A stretch of DNA of 64,000 nucleotides from Isoetes taiwanensis (Eukaryota; Streptophyta; Lycopodiopsida; Isoetales; Isoetaceae), in the NCBI GenBank assembly GCA_021234155.1, contig JAJEKV010000059.1, positions 8,810,779-8,874,778 on the forward strand, in the 5' to 3' direction. Under the pieces are notes generated by a model that worked only from the letters and a program-made list of their open reading frames with translations, was not told where the DNA came from and made no database searches. A program made the translations under genes and the position numbers. This document shows, piece by piece, positions 1 through 12,102 of the stretch (positions are counted from its first letter, which is position 1; every line of letters begins with the position of its first letter).

Positions 1-1110
1 GCTCAACATATGGAGTGTGACGCTCCCAACAAATATACGGCGCCCGGCCGTACACGCCATAGGAAATCCCCCATCCGGTCCTTCGACCGCATGGGCCCTT
101 CCGCCTATCCCCACGACTCCAGGGTATCCCTAGTGTAGGAAGGCGACACGACGGTGTCGTGCACGCCCTTCCCCTATAAACAACGCCAGAACTAGCAACA
201 ACAATACATCGAACTACCTCAAAGGGTAGCATGTCTATACATCCATAGATACAATGGAGATAAACATATGTCGTAAAACATGAGAGCTCCTACCTCAGGC
301 TCGGACTCATGGGGAGGTAGACTGAAGGCTAGGCCACAAGATAGAGAAGACCGAGTCATAACAATGGCAGGGCTGGCTATAGACAATGGCTAGGGTTGAC
401 CACTCGATCCGCCCCTCCTGTGCATACTTTGCAGATGGGCTAGATCGGGCGCTGGTACGACTCTAGCCTTCCGGATACGCAATCTCATGGTATCACCCAT
501 CGAGACTGCTTCGGGTTGCATCTCCCCAGTTCGACGAGGCCTTCCCGTGGTCTAGAGGTTCCATGGACGGCTAGAGAATTGTGGCGACGCACGATTCTTC
601 CCCGACTTAATCCCCCAAAACAGGAGCCAGGCCGTCACCTACAGCTCTTGAGAGGTAGGGCGACACCATTGCCCCAGGAGGTGTCGGACCCATGCCCGCC
701 CACTCGAAATGACCGGCCATAAGCCTAGCCTGCTATGGGGTCCCCAGTAGTCGCGCTCAACAGGGACCCTCCCTCTGTCTCGCCTCTACCCCGTTATGTA
801 GTGTTGAGTCATATCATAGCCCCCATAGCCCGGTGGGTTCCTATGCACAAACCGCATAATAATAAGAACTAAAGGGTCTAAACTAGGAGCATCACTAAGT
901 AATGGCTACTAGGTCTCTACCCCCCTTCCCAATACAAGAGGAGCAAACATGATCAACCAACATCACATATCCACATAACATGATAATAATGAGAATAACA
1001 TCTAAACCTAATCATATACATCTAACTTACAGTTAGGGTTCATTGATTAGGGTTTAAGATCTAGACTGAGGGTTCTAGGAAGGCTTTACTAGATAAAGCT
1101 TAATTGACAT
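1..1110 (-). mobile_element. Diverged Ty3/gypsy LTR, inverted, cut by window edge
   Basis: The reverse complement of about 720-1060 aligns by eye with the R/U5-like part of the LTRs at 31897-33533 and 43393-45005. Shared words in the same order include a GGGGGGTAGAGACC block, GATGCTCCTAG, a CCCACCGGG block and a GGGTCCGACAC block. The sequence near base 10-25, read in reverse, ends in GAGCGTCACA, which matches the GAGCCGCCACA end of the intact LTR. So the LTR end lies close to base 9 and any internal region of this copy would continue to the left of the window. I cannot fix the LTR start (somewhere above 1110). No primer-binding site like that of the intact element is seen at bases 1-9. It may be a solo LTR or a 5' LTR. 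Short open frames inside are not genes. Confidence 0.6.
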
Positions 1111-2881
1111 ACACAAATTGAGATTGTTGGGTCAAAAACATTGCATGTGCATTAAAAAGCCCTTAAAAAGATGCGAGCTTGATGATCCTTTGAGGCAGGA
1201 CAAGATCATGTATAAAACCTAGGCCACCAAGCAGACTATTCATGTTTTATTACCCGAATCAAAAAGAAATTAAAGTCATAAGATTTATATAAACTAAATA
1301 CAAAGATGAGCACATTTCAAAAATGTAAGCCTTACTTGAACGTGAATGATATTGGGCTTCTTAATGTACAAATGCTCCTGGCTGAAGAAGGCTTCATTGC
1401 CAGAGTTGTCAACATGTTAGGCAACCTGATAAAATCTCCATGACAAGCCATCTATGATGATCATAACCTGAACGATTAGATCTGATACATAATTCATAAT
1501 TACCTCATGTTGGGCAACCAACGGCACTTGATTACCATCACTATATATTTGCAACAAGTTATCATTATCTCTCTACAAGCTCCTAGCACATGGATAAATG
1601 CCCTCCTGCTGCATCCGACTAACCCTTTTTTATGCTTCTAGTCTGGGACAACGTTGTGTGGTTCCAACTCAGATGTTAGTTTTGCGGCACTTAATCTCCA
1701 TTACAACTGACAGAACTATACAAGCACTAAGTAAGGTTGTAGAACTAGGTATAAACAATAAGCTTTCAAGAAGTAGTACTGCACCCAGAGTGTTAATGGC
1801 ACAATGCTCTAGTGTTGGGTTTTGCTGAAAACCTTCATTGATGACAATTAAGTAATTGTTGTTCTGACAAAAAACAAAAGACTAGTGCAACTATACATAG
1901 AAAGGAACCTAATAAACATGAACTTACACATGTCATACCTCAATATCTAATCAAGCAATTAAAAATTTCATATACATACTCTGGAACAAAAAATATGAAC
2001 TCAACCTTTACGAGTCATCATTATTTACCACACACACACATAGGAGAATGGAGGCTTGAAGTTGAGCACGGCATTTTTGTCTATTCTACTACCACCGCTT
2101 GCTTTAAAATTGCTTATACAAAAAACAAAATTTGTGTAACATTAATCTCCCCGGTTTTTGCAAAACAAAGATGGGTCTCTTGGCAACATAAACTGTTGCA
2201 TGACTCTTCGGCGCTGTTATACATGCAGTCGTACGAGAGCTTTTTTTACATATGCTATTTTTGCAGGCGTTGTCTACTTAGAGCTTCCTATTGCAGGTGT
2301 TGCTTTAACCTTGAACAGAAACCATACAATATTTTCGGTATTTGATTGCAGGGTGCTGGTCACGCCAGTGTAACTAGCAATATATGAAATTCATCATTCC
2401 AGATCTAATTGTATCTAATTGCACTTTATAAAAACGTTCCTTCCTCTGTCTCTGAAAATTGACTTGTAAAACACTCCTTCACAGCATATATTACATTTTC
2501 TGCGAACTGAACTACTTCTCAGACCATATTCATCTTCTTGGTCCTAACCTGGATTCCTCAAAAGCTGAATATCAAACATAGCTATCAGTTTGCAATCAAA
2601 AGCTTGAGACATAGTTTAGCAAGTCACTGGAAACTATCATTGCATGCAAAATCCAGCAATAGATCTCAAGATTCTCGTATATTAGTCTATGAGTGATACG
2701 GCACAGAGAATCAAGCACGACACAGACTAACATTATGATGTGTGACCTTCTACATTGACTTCATTCCATTGAAACCATCTGTCTTTAGAATGTAGGCAAC
2801 GTCCACACCTTGGATACATCTAAATGATGCTTGGGAAATGAACTATGCGTGTTAAATACAGCCAAAAATATAACAATGCAG
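1111..2881. other. AT-rich intergenic DNA, no gene recognised
   Basis: No protein family, RNA gene or repeat with clear boundaries could be recognised. The longest open frame (1995-2345) has no recognisable motif and no support from composition. The last few hundred bases lie downstream of PEX7 and probably hold its 3' untranslated region on the minus strand. Confidence 0.5.
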
Positions 2882-3835
2882 TTAAACAACAGCGCGAGGA
2901 TCCATGCCATCTTGCCAAACATATACAGTCTCGTCCCACGCTGTGCTCGCTAAAAGACCTTCAACAAGGGGACTCATATCAATACCAACAACAAACTCTG
3001 TATGATGATCATATCTGGTGATTAGAGCATTTTCAGGCTCCATATAATTCCACATGCACATTGTCATGTCATAGGAGCAAGAGGCTATTACATTTTCATG
3101 ATGTGGGGAAAACTTAACTCTTCTGACAGCATATTGATGGCCTAGCAGGCTTGTGATTTCCCTTTGAGGATATCTGACATCCCAAATTTTAAGAGATTTA
3201 TCCACAGATCCAGACACCAAAATACAATCATTATACTTGTTCCAGTCACAGCAAAGAATTTCCTGTTGGTGAGCAGGAATTATAAGAGAAGAATTAGGCT
3301 CCCTCACATCCCAGACGCGTAGAGTGCAATCTCCAGAAGCTGACATGAAAACATCAGCATGCCTAGGGTTCCAAACAGCTGTGTATATGCAATATGAATG
3401 TTCTGCAAAAGTTCTAATTGATCTAGGCATGTCTAAACTCCAAAGACGAATAGTATCATCCCATGAGCCACTGATGAAGCAATCCTTTCTAACCAAATTC
3501 CAATCTACAGAGTTCACCTCATGTGAATGTTCCTCAAAACTTCTAATAGGGTTTGCATGCTGGGGTATGGCAATATCCCAGACCTTTACACTACCATCAC
3601 CGCTTGCAGAAACCAAGATATTCTCATTTTGCTCAGACCACGTACAATCATACAAGCCATCAGCAGTGTCAAAGTACATTAATTCAGTAATTCCCATGCC
3701 ATTGAGCCCTAAAACATATTGCCTACCGTTTCCAATTATACCGAAATTTTGGGCTGTCGCCACAGCGATCCGAGCCTCCGAGAAAGGGCTGAATTTGACA
3801 GAGTAGCCATTGAAGGCCGTCTTGAAGATCGGCAT
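2882..3835 (-). CDS. PEX7: Peroxisomal targeting signal 2 receptor PEX7 (WD40 protein)
   Basis: A 317-residue single-exon protein. PEX7 binds the N-terminal PTS2 signal of matrix enzymes in the cytosol and, with PEX5 in plants, delivers them to the peroxisomal docking complex. The N-terminus (MPIFKTAFNGYSVKFSPF) and the segments AVATAQNFGI, GDCTLRVWDVREP, ILCCDWNKYNDCIL, ASCSYDMTMCMWNYM and YDHHTEFVVGIDMS are the conserved hallmarks of plant PEX7. About six WD40 repeats with WD/IWD endings follow from residue ~50 to the end (SWDDTIRLW, SASGDCTLRVWD, SGSVDKSLKIWD, WDETVYVWQ), which fits the usual plant length of about 317. The start codon is the first ATG that preserves the family N-terminus, and the C-terminus DGMDPRAVV also fits. 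No frameshift or stop is seen, so it looks functional. The opposite-strand open frame at 3324-3806 is a shadow. Confidence 0.96.
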   Translation of the reverse strand: MPIFKTAFNGYSVKFSPFSEARIAVATAQNFGIIGNGRQYVLGLNGMGITELMYFDTADGLYDCTWSEQNENILVSASGDGSVKVWDIAIPQHANPIRSFEEHSHEVNSVDWNLVRKDCFISGSWDDTIRLWSLDMPRSIRTFAEHSYCIYTAVWNPRHADVFMSASGDCTLRVWDVREPNSSLIIPAHQQEILCCDWNKYNDCILVSGSVDKSLKIWDVRYPQREITSLLGHQYAVRRVKFSPHHENVIASCSYDMTMCMWNYMEPENALITRYDHHTEFVVGIDMSPLVEGLLASTAWDETVYVWQDGMDPRAVV

Positions 3836-4772
3836 AGCGCCCCGAAAGTGAAGCAGCCCGCACCTCTAAAGGGGGCCTTTTATTGAAGTTCAGTAATCAT
3901 TGGGCTATCCAAAATATTATTCTATCTTCCAAAATATTATTCTATCCCATCCATTGGATAGGAATATTCTATAAAATTCTACTCCCTTACAACTTCACGG
4001 CCGTCCATGTTGTTCTTTCGGATTATGCAAAGGCTGGGATCGCACTTACTGGAATGACCGAAGGTGAATAGAGAAGGACCAAATAGTATAGTGCCATGTG
4101 GCAAAATGCAAAGAAAGTGGTATGGCACTAAAACGGCCAAATCGCCTGCTTTGTTTGGGCGGGCGCCCAAGTTGTGGCGGGCGAGATTGCCCGCCCAACT
4201 TCGGGCTGCTGCATACGTGGACAATATTTGGAGGGCCGTACGTCTTCTTCGATGGCGGTGTGCTTCGTGCTTCAAGTTTTGGCGCCGTGGAGTTGTTTGA
4301 TTCCAACGTGTACCGTTGATGTGGCATATTGTTCCCTCCTTTAGTGCGATATGAATCTTCGGGCACCCACCTCCACTGAAACCGAAGCCTGCCCCAAATA
4401 TGCCTAGCGAGTTCGGTCGTTATCTCTAGTGTGATCCCAGCCTTTGGATCAAAGGAAAGGTTGTGATGTTCTAGTCGAACCAAGAAACTTGTTCATTTTT
4501 TCTAATGAATCCTTTTTGACACGTAAGTGCGGGTTTGTTTCATTGTCTATCCAAGTGAAAATTGCATCAATTCCTTCATCAATGTTGTGTGATCGTGGTG
4601 TACAGTGATTCACCTTCAGGAATCCTTGGTTGTCCTTTTCTACATTTCATAACCCTTTGTATGATTCCACTTGACTAATCTGTAGGACACATTTTGTGTT
4701 GCATTATAGGGATGCCTTCTATCATCCAAAATTTAAATTGCAAGGACTTTGAATTGTCTTCCTTAGCCAGCT
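3836..4772. other. PEX7 upstream region and unclassified repeat-like DNA
   Basis: Bases 3836-3960 are the probable PEX7 promoter/leader on the minus strand; a short CCAAAATATTATTCTAT word is repeated at about 3909 and 3928. A GC-rich patch at about 4150-4300 contains an imperfect inverted repeat (about 4168-4185 against 4192-4209, GCCC...GGGC words). Overlapping open frames on both strands across it look like composition effects. No gene recognised. Confidence 0.4.
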
Positions 4773-4799
4773 CTTTTTTTTTTTTTTTTTTTTTTTTTT
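4773..4799 (-). repeat. Poly(T) tract, probable retroelement poly(A) tail (minus strand)
   Basis: An uninterrupted run of about 27 T directly next to minus-strand coding scraps. The short sequence that follows it (to 4860) reads on the minus strand as an AT-rich 3' untranslated region ending in the A tract. Confidence 0.6.
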
Positions 4800-5569
4800 G
4801 AAGGTCGACAGATATATTCATCAATAAATCATGAAAACAAGTACATAGAATGAGATACATGTTTAAAACCCAGAGGGAAAATAGTCCCTCTGTGCAAAGC
4901 TACCTGGTAGCCTCAGAGATACTACGACCAAAGTAAGTTTCAGATTCCAAATCACCAATACGTATTGCTGAAGATCATTTCTGTCGAGCTGCCTACTTAA
5001 GGGAGACACGTTTCCAACCATCCTCCTGATGAATGATACTCTTAGGCCGATGAAGGGAACTAGCAACATTAAAAATAGAAGGCAAAATTGCATATTGAGA
5101 CATCTCTACATCTGAAACATGATGAACCACATTTAATGGTGCTCAACGCACAACCAAATCAAAAGAAGGCTCAACAACCTCAATCTTGCGCCATCTAAGA
5201 GCAGGTGAATCAACATGGGAAACAAGTGACACCGTATCAAGAAATGTAATTGGCAGAAGGACGAGGGGAAATACATGGAGATGTACTACGAGAGGAAGCT
5301 AAGGGTGCGTCATCACAAGGAGGACCAACATCTGAAGCAGACGTTGTTGAAGCATGTATCACTACAGAAAGATCCAGAGAATGGCAACCAAAGGGGTAGC
5401 GATACTAGAAGTAGGACCACAAGAAGGCTGAGAGGATTGAAAAGGTTTCAATGTTGAAGGAGGAGTAATTGGACCAAGAGGTTGAGGCAGGCCGGTGCAG
5501 AAGAAAAACGATGAAACTCTGAAAACACTAATGTAAGCAAAGACAACGACAAATTTTTATACCACATAC

Positions 5570-8040
5570 CACTACACTAAAGTGGTCCCGGGGACCATTC
5601 CTGGTCCATGGACCAGAATTGGTCCAGTTGACCCATTGCCACTTAAACCAATATAAATAGGAATAGAAGTTTCAATTTCACAATATATCACCACCACATC
5701 AATCTTTACTTGATTCTTAATGACCTTCGAGAATTTCAGAACCAATGAACTCATCTATATATTGTAGTGATTGTTCCAATATTAGAGAATTCAATAGTTT
5801 TTGTAACAGTCCAGAACTGTATTCTTGGGTTTTCCTAGCATAAACAGGCCTAAACCTTGCTAAAATTGAAAGTATTTGTCTATTTATGATAGAACACATT
5901 GATTTATATGTTTTTAGCTTTGGTTGCTATCATCTAACATCCGTGGGAGCCGGGAAATCCTATTTTGTTCAAAAATGTTGTTTGCCGTTTAGGAATTGTT
6001 TCTCTTTCATTATTATAAGTTTTGGCTTAGTTCTTGTGGCCATGGATTCTTAACTACAATTTATGCTTTTTTTTTAGTATTCATAAGTTACATCAACTTC
6101 AAAATCTAATAGAGAATTTCCTATACAGAATTTAGGACAAAATTATATGTTAAAATGCTCCAAAATCACCACCTGTAAATATCTCGATGATAACGAATGA
6201 TGTATTCTTCTTATATCTACATAGAAAATTACTCTATCAACTTGCATCTAGTGTAATTAGGGTTTAACCATGCAACTAACTAGATTTAAAGATGATGTAT
6301 AGCTATAGGATTAACACATTAGAGGTAAAAATTTGAGTTAATTCCAAAATTATAGGCTAAAAACTCATCATTTACTAGCTAGTGATGTTTATTGATGAAT
6401 GAAAGTGAAGATCGTGAAGTTTAAGGAAAAAAAATTAAACCATATGACCTTGGATGCGTCTTTCTCAGTTTTGTAGAGAACACGCTACATTTCTCCAAAT
6501 AAGCCTTCCAAATGGTTCAAAATATGACAAGGGACATGTATATATACAGGTCACTTATGTAGGTTGTGTGGATTTCTTGCAAAAACATACGGAGAAACAT
6601 GGTTATTTTTTACTAGTACAAAACTGGTATATCCATTGCGGCTACAAAGCATTAGAGTTTTAGTAGGATAATGTCACAAGTAGGTCATCTCTCATGTACA
6701 CTATAACTTTCATGAATACGGGCCTTCCTTTGCAATATAACTCTCTGTTTTCATATTGAAATAACGTATTATTTGAAACTTACGAATATAATTAAGCATA
6801 AACCATTTATGGTCCTTAACTAGACGAATTATATGGAGCATATATCTCTCACTAGCCCTATTCATTTTGTCCCCATATTGATACCATGGTTTCTTACCTT
6901 TAATAATATAATTTTTGAAAAGTGTGAGTGGAAGTCCATGCAGATTCAATTGACGAATAAGTACCCCATAAATTCACAGTTTTTGTTTATGCTTAAACAT
7001 TGCCCTCAAATTATGCAAGCTCGTCTAACCAATCAATTTTATCCTATAGAGAATTATACGCATAAACTATATTCTAAAGTTGAGATCAAAATTGATGAAA
7101 ATGTTGCCTCTATTAATTTTTAAACTTCTAGTCATGTGGACCAATGCTGGTCATAAACTTCCATATTTTTCTTTGGTTCTTTTTGCATTGATTTCATGAC
7201 ATGGAACATTTTGAGAATGTAATTTTTCAAAGTCATGTCTCGAGGCATAAATCTAGAATAAACATAGAATAGAATAGAATAGATTAGATTTTTTAACGTC
7301 CATGGAGACCAATAGGTCATGGGACCCATACAATGGGCTAGTACAATCATTACTACTAGGATTAAAAAACCCCTGCCTCAAAAGGTTTAATCCAAGTCTC
7401 AAGGTTATGATCAACAAATATTTTCATTATTAAAGTAAATTAGAAGCTATTTATATCCCAAAATTCAACTTGAGATCAATTAACATAAGGAAGTTATTAA
7501 TTTTAAATGAACCTATGGACCAGTAATGGGCTTAGGCACCGAAACCTTTCTTGATTTCTTGTGACCGTGTCTTTTGCTTTTTTAATGACCTTGTTTTTGC
7601 ATTGGTTTCATATCTTTTCAACTTTCATATTACAATTTTTTGGAGGATGTCATAGAGTAAGTTTTGCTCTATATTACAAAATACTAATCATTATTCAAGT
7701 TACCTAAAATTGAGATCAAAAGTGAAAGTCCAAACATCAAATTCAAGGCCAGCCAATATTTTTATGAAATGGAACTGCATATATGTCAAATATTAGCTCA
7801 AAATGCATTTTCCTGTAAATGTTGTTGTATATAAAATACAATTGCCTTTTGGTACTTGACTCCCCGTGAGTTTGCTAGAGCATAACTTACACGAATAGAG
7901 GTATAAAGTTTTTTAGGTATTTTTCTAGTGGACCAAAACTGCCATATATGAACTCCTAGGAAGGGTTCGAATAGATCTTGTACCATTGATTTTATATGAA
8001 TTTTAAAGTGAACACTGCAAATGGACTATTTCTAGTCCAT
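5570..8040. other. AT-rich insert with no recognisable gene
   Basis: About 2.4 kb of AT-rich DNA between the two halves of the minus-strand LINE remnant. Words of the type GGACCA...TGGTC recur at about 5610, 7138 and 7515, suggesting diverged copies of one repeat. The only identifiable piece is the inverted LINE tail at 7257-7345. The open frames here (for example 6454-6663, 6833-7123) show no family. Confidence 0.4.
7257..7345 (-). mobile_element. LINE 3' end with pentanucleotide tail, inverted
   Basis: Reverse-complemented, this reads GGGTCCCAT..., TTGGTCTCCATGGACG, a short T/A run and then repeats of TATTC. That is the same order as the 3' ends at 17505-17570 (GGGTCCCATAGG, GGTCTCCGTGGACG, TATTC repeats) and 46570-46700. 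It is therefore the very end of a third copy of that LINE family. No coding part of this copy could be identified on its upstream (higher-coordinate) side, so it is heavily truncated or decayed. Confidence 0.7.
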
Positions 8041-9060
8041 CACCTGACCATTCTAGTGAGCTACCATATAGTCAGGTATAGGTTGTCCAACTGGAAGTGA
8101 GACAAAAATATGTGGACCATTAATAATAGAATGGGAAATATGTATACATATATCATTAACAATGGCAAGTAGAAAACCATGAACTAATAAATCAATAGAT
8201 AGATCAGGAAGTGAAAACTAGCAAGGCATTTTACAAGAAAAGACCATAGATGGTGAGAAACCACGAGTATAATATTGGTATAAAATATAACCTGCAGCCA
8301 TAGGATTTACACCTCTAGAGACCAACTGCTCCACAGCATCTGCATTCTCAAATATAAGCAGGAAGAAACATTTGCCCAGCTTTTTCAAGGATTGATATGC
8401 AGGCAAACCGAGGCGAGAGATATATTGAGGGACAGGGAACTAATGTGTGAGCCTGTTGAAATCTAGAAAACCACCAGTATAATAACCAATCACAAAGTGT
8501 GATGTTAAATTTTCTGCATATCTGACATGAGCATAATGGTTAAGTTCCACTACATGAACCCCTGAGGCTGCCACAAAAGATGTACAATCTGAGGAATAAA
8601 ACACATCATCTGGAGACAACTGCAGATCCACTTCTGATTGCGTAGTTTTAAGGACCTCCAAAATAGAATCAAGCTCTTCTCTGCTAGTGGAGGATAACAC
8701 CTAAAGAGCAGCTTCTACATGAACAAGTTTTGTGGAGTCAGAAAAAATCCTTCTTGAGCCAATCAGAGAAGGAGACATGTGAAACCCCCACAACAGAGTC
8801 AAAAGTTTGCCATGCCAGATGAGTACCATTCATCTGTGTAGAGCTGCCAGGTCCAACATGGCCACCATCCTCCATTCTGATGGCAGTGGAAGGATTTTTG
8901 CTAGAAGATGGCTGAGTTGAAGGAGCTTCCAAAGAAGGAAAGTCATGAGAAAAGGCTAAAGGATTTACATGAATTGAAAGGAGAATCCCTGGATCGCCAG
9001 CCGCTGAAGCTTTTGCCGGCATATCCAACAAAGGGGCCGCAGCACTGATTTCAAAGTTCA

Positions 9061-11440
9061 GGCATTAAGCCACACTTTTTTAACAGCTATTGAAATTATT
9101 CTAGCTAACAAATGAAGCTTAAATCTATTCTAGACACACAAGCGCATTAAGAACGCCATTACTAACTTGGCGCTAAAGAGGTATGGAGTTTCTAGTTGCC
9201 CTATGGTTGGACTGCAATATGACAGACAATCGCAAAGTTCAAGACTGCTCTTTAACGAATCCCAAATTGTTAATTCTGGTTTTAATCCATATGAATATAT
9301 ATTGACAACAACATGGCATGTTATTTAACTTACTTGTTTGAGAGTAATTACTAATGTATGTGTGTGTAGCAATTGGGGAAGGAAAATTATTCAATCAAAA
9401 GTTTACTCCAGCATCAACAACTCAGATAGGAGCTCTTAGGCACATTCAAACAAATATTTTATGAGACTAACTAATGCAACCAAAGCTGGAAATTATTTGC
9501 AAAATCTGGCTTTTGGATAAGCATTTGATAATGTTGGTTGGATGTCTTGTGTAAAATCTAGCTCTCACCTATGGATGAAACCACTTAATCTGCAAGGGTA
9601 AAACCTCAAAATTATTGCTGTGTATGACAAAATTTAAGAATGGCAATTTGATAGATGGTTTTATGCCATCAAGAGATTTAGCTGTTAAAAATGAGATATC
9701 TGTGTTTCAGAGGTAGAAAATACCTCGTAATTATTATTGACGTTGTAATCGGTAGACAAATCAAAGCTCATATGAGCCCTAATCAAACCATTAATGGCCC
9801 ATTCAGATTATCCATGGCTATTCAGATTATCTGGCATCCTTGAATTACCATTCAAGCACCATGTAATTAAAAAGGATAGAAGCATCCAGTGAAGCCTAGT
9901 GTCCTCCATGCCGCCCTTCACGCTTGATAGTAAGATTTCGAAAGCATACAAAGACCACATGCCCGATGTTTAGAAGGGCAAACTTCTACAATTTTTAGAA
10001 ATCGGTAAATTTTTCCGACAATCAGAATCCCCAAAATCATAGGAAATAAACTTAAAATAAATTCCAAAAACATTTTCAGCCAAATCTGAAAATCCCAAAT
10101 TAACAAGATTGATATTAAGATTATGGGTTAAAGGTCTATGAGTTGAGGATTTAGGATTCAGAGATTTATCATATGATGAATTCTAAAAAAAGTAGAGGTT
10201 GTAAGATGCAATTTATATAGATGGAGTCTGCAATGCGATCAACCACAAATGTTGGTTTAAGGTTTGGGGTTTTAAATTTTTTGTGTCTAGATAGGATATT
10301 ATCACTATGTATCCAAAAAGTTATACCTTTAAGATGGAGACAATTCCCACAGACTGACTTGCCAAGTTCTATTTTTCTCAGAGACCTAAACCAAACCCTT
10401 CACACATAGATAATGCACTGCATCTACAATCACGTACATTTTACAACCTTTCACGCTTGACATCCATGATATTTATGAATGTGACTAGTTTATAATTTTT
10501 TATTTCATCTACAAACTCCATTACATTTACCCATTCCACACATCCATGATTAATGCACGGCATTGTCAGGCACGTGCTTCTAGTAGATGTGCAAGATTAA
10601 AGAGGCTTCAGTCTAGCAATTTCGGTCCTAATGCTAGAAAATACTCCCTAATTTACAGAAACAATGTGCATGGTAACCTTAATACGACAATGTTGGCAAT
10701 TCAAGGTTCACGAACAACATATGGCCTAACCCTGGGTGTCACGTTATCTTAAAGCCTAGCCTATCCACGTGTCTTAAAATTCAACGTGGAGGTTCACATG
10801 ACCATTAGATCTTGATCTAGCAAAAATCACGGGTGAGAAAAATAGAGAACTCGTGTCTATTAGGGAACGTCGCCAAATCCAAAACCTGAAATGCTTCTTT
10901 GATATTGTATTCCAGCCCGAAATGCTTCTTTGATATTGTGTTCTGGAGATTTGGAGCTTTGTGTACAGCACGTGCCCCAGCCTGCACCAGAGGCTTATCC
11001 ATCTTCCTTTTGGTTTTTCCAGCTTAGCTTTCAAACATCGACCAAATCCACTACTTATATCTTTTTTAGATATCAAACAGAAATGGGCACCGCCTTATAT
11101 ATGTTAAGAAAAGTCAATCGATGTTTTCTATGCGACAGTGTGGCATGGAAGAACTGAAAAATCAAATAATCTTTTCTAGGTGGCATGAAAGAAATTAAGT
11201 TGGTATCTAGGATTTGCGATCATATTTAAATTTCTTGGGTTATTTATTTTAGTAGGCAGACTACACCACACTGTAATGATGACTTACTTTCCAATTAAAA
11301 TCATGATGTAAATGTTATGTAGGAATGTTATTCTACTCGAGACTTTCTCAAATTTAGAGAATACCTATATTCTTGAAGCACGACACAAAGAGTTTTATTA
11401 TGCATCCAATTAGAATCCTTCAAATGATGGAAATGCATTG
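9061..11440. other. Intergenic DNA, nothing recognised
   Basis: AT-rich sequence without a protein family, RNA gene or bounded repeat that I can support. The only local structure is a short direct duplication near 10905-10940 (GAAATGCTTCTTTGATATTG occurs twice, 29-31 bases apart). Open frames of 60-100 codons are scattered on both strands and look random. Confidence 0.4.
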
Positions 11441-12102
11441 GAAGAGGTTAACCCTCCCCCTTGAGGGATTATGGGAAATAACTCTTGAGGTCAGAGGCCG
11501 AGAGGGTTATTTCCTATGATCCCTGAGAGGGAAGGGTTGACCTCCCTTAAACCCATGTCCGGCACATCCTGAAAACAGAGCAATGAAGCTAAACCTGGCA
11601 GAAGCAAAAGAAATGGTGTAGTCGATTTAGCATGGAAATCTGTGATATAAATCTGGAGATCAGAAACTAAAGAGATGTTGAAAATCTAGCACAATCTGTG
11701 ATGCAAATCTGGAGGTCGTTTTGTGCAATGCTGCAGAGGATGCTACAACCCTTATGTTGAAACTTATGCAAGTTATAGCATCCTCTGCATCATTGCACAA
11801 AACTCTGCTGTTTTTTTTGCATGCCAGATTTGCATTAGACTACGGGCCTCCAGATTTGCATCACAAATTGTGCTAGATTTTCAACATCTCTTTTGCTTTT
11901 GATCTCCAGATTTGTAAATCTACTACACCATTTCTTTTGCTTCTGCCAGGTTCAGCTTCGTTGCTCTGTTTTAGGATGCGTCGGACATGGGTTTAAGGGA
12001 GGTCAACCCTCCCCTCTCAGGGATCATGGGAAATAACCCTCTCGGCCTCCGGCCTCTGGAGTTATTTCCCATCATCCCCTCAAGGGGGAGGGTTAACCTT
12101 CT
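11441..12102. repeat. Large foldback element with ~310-330-bp arms
   Basis: The left arm (about 11441-11748) and right arm (about 11773-12102) are reverse complements along nearly their whole length, separated by a loop of about 24 bases (11749-11772). The pairing can be followed from GGTTAACCCTCCCCCTTG at the outside, through GGCAGAAGCAAAAGAAATGG and AGATGTTGAAAATCTAGCA, to GCAGAGGATGCTA next to the loop. The outer 110 bases of each arm form a second palindrome (GAGGGTTATTTCC against GGAAATAACCCT), so the structure is nested. No coding capacity. It is a non-autonomous foldback element or the product of an inverted duplication; transcripts would form a very long hairpin. Confidence 0.8.

Larger units (their letters stand above)
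4773..9060 (-). mobile_element. Remains of a plant LINE ORF1 (DUF4283-like), poly(A)-ended
   Basis: On the minus strand the frames at 9031-8738, 8700-8440 and 8406-8050 follow each other with only small breaks. The segment read from about 8406 (GLPAYQSLKKLGKCFFLLIF, then VEQLVSRGV and YYTRGFSPS) and the following SLPDLSIDLLVHGFL-like stretch resemble the DUF4283 gag-like domain of plant LINE ORF1 proteins. The proline/serine-rich stretch before it resembles the usual ORF1 N-terminal region. The lower end, 4800-5560, contains further minus-strand coding scraps and runs into a T tract at 4773-4799, that is, a poly(A) tail on the minus strand. About 5570-8040 is different, very AT-rich DNA that seems inserted. 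Assignment rests on motif resemblance; one element or two neighbours remains open. Confidence 0.45.

Noticed and set aside
3324-3806. 160-codon plus-strand open frame
   Set aside because: Antisense shadow of PEX7 with no family features.
4046-4483. 145-codon minus-strand gene
   Set aside because: Overlaps other open frames on both strands in a GC-rich patch and shows no motif; looks like a composition effect.
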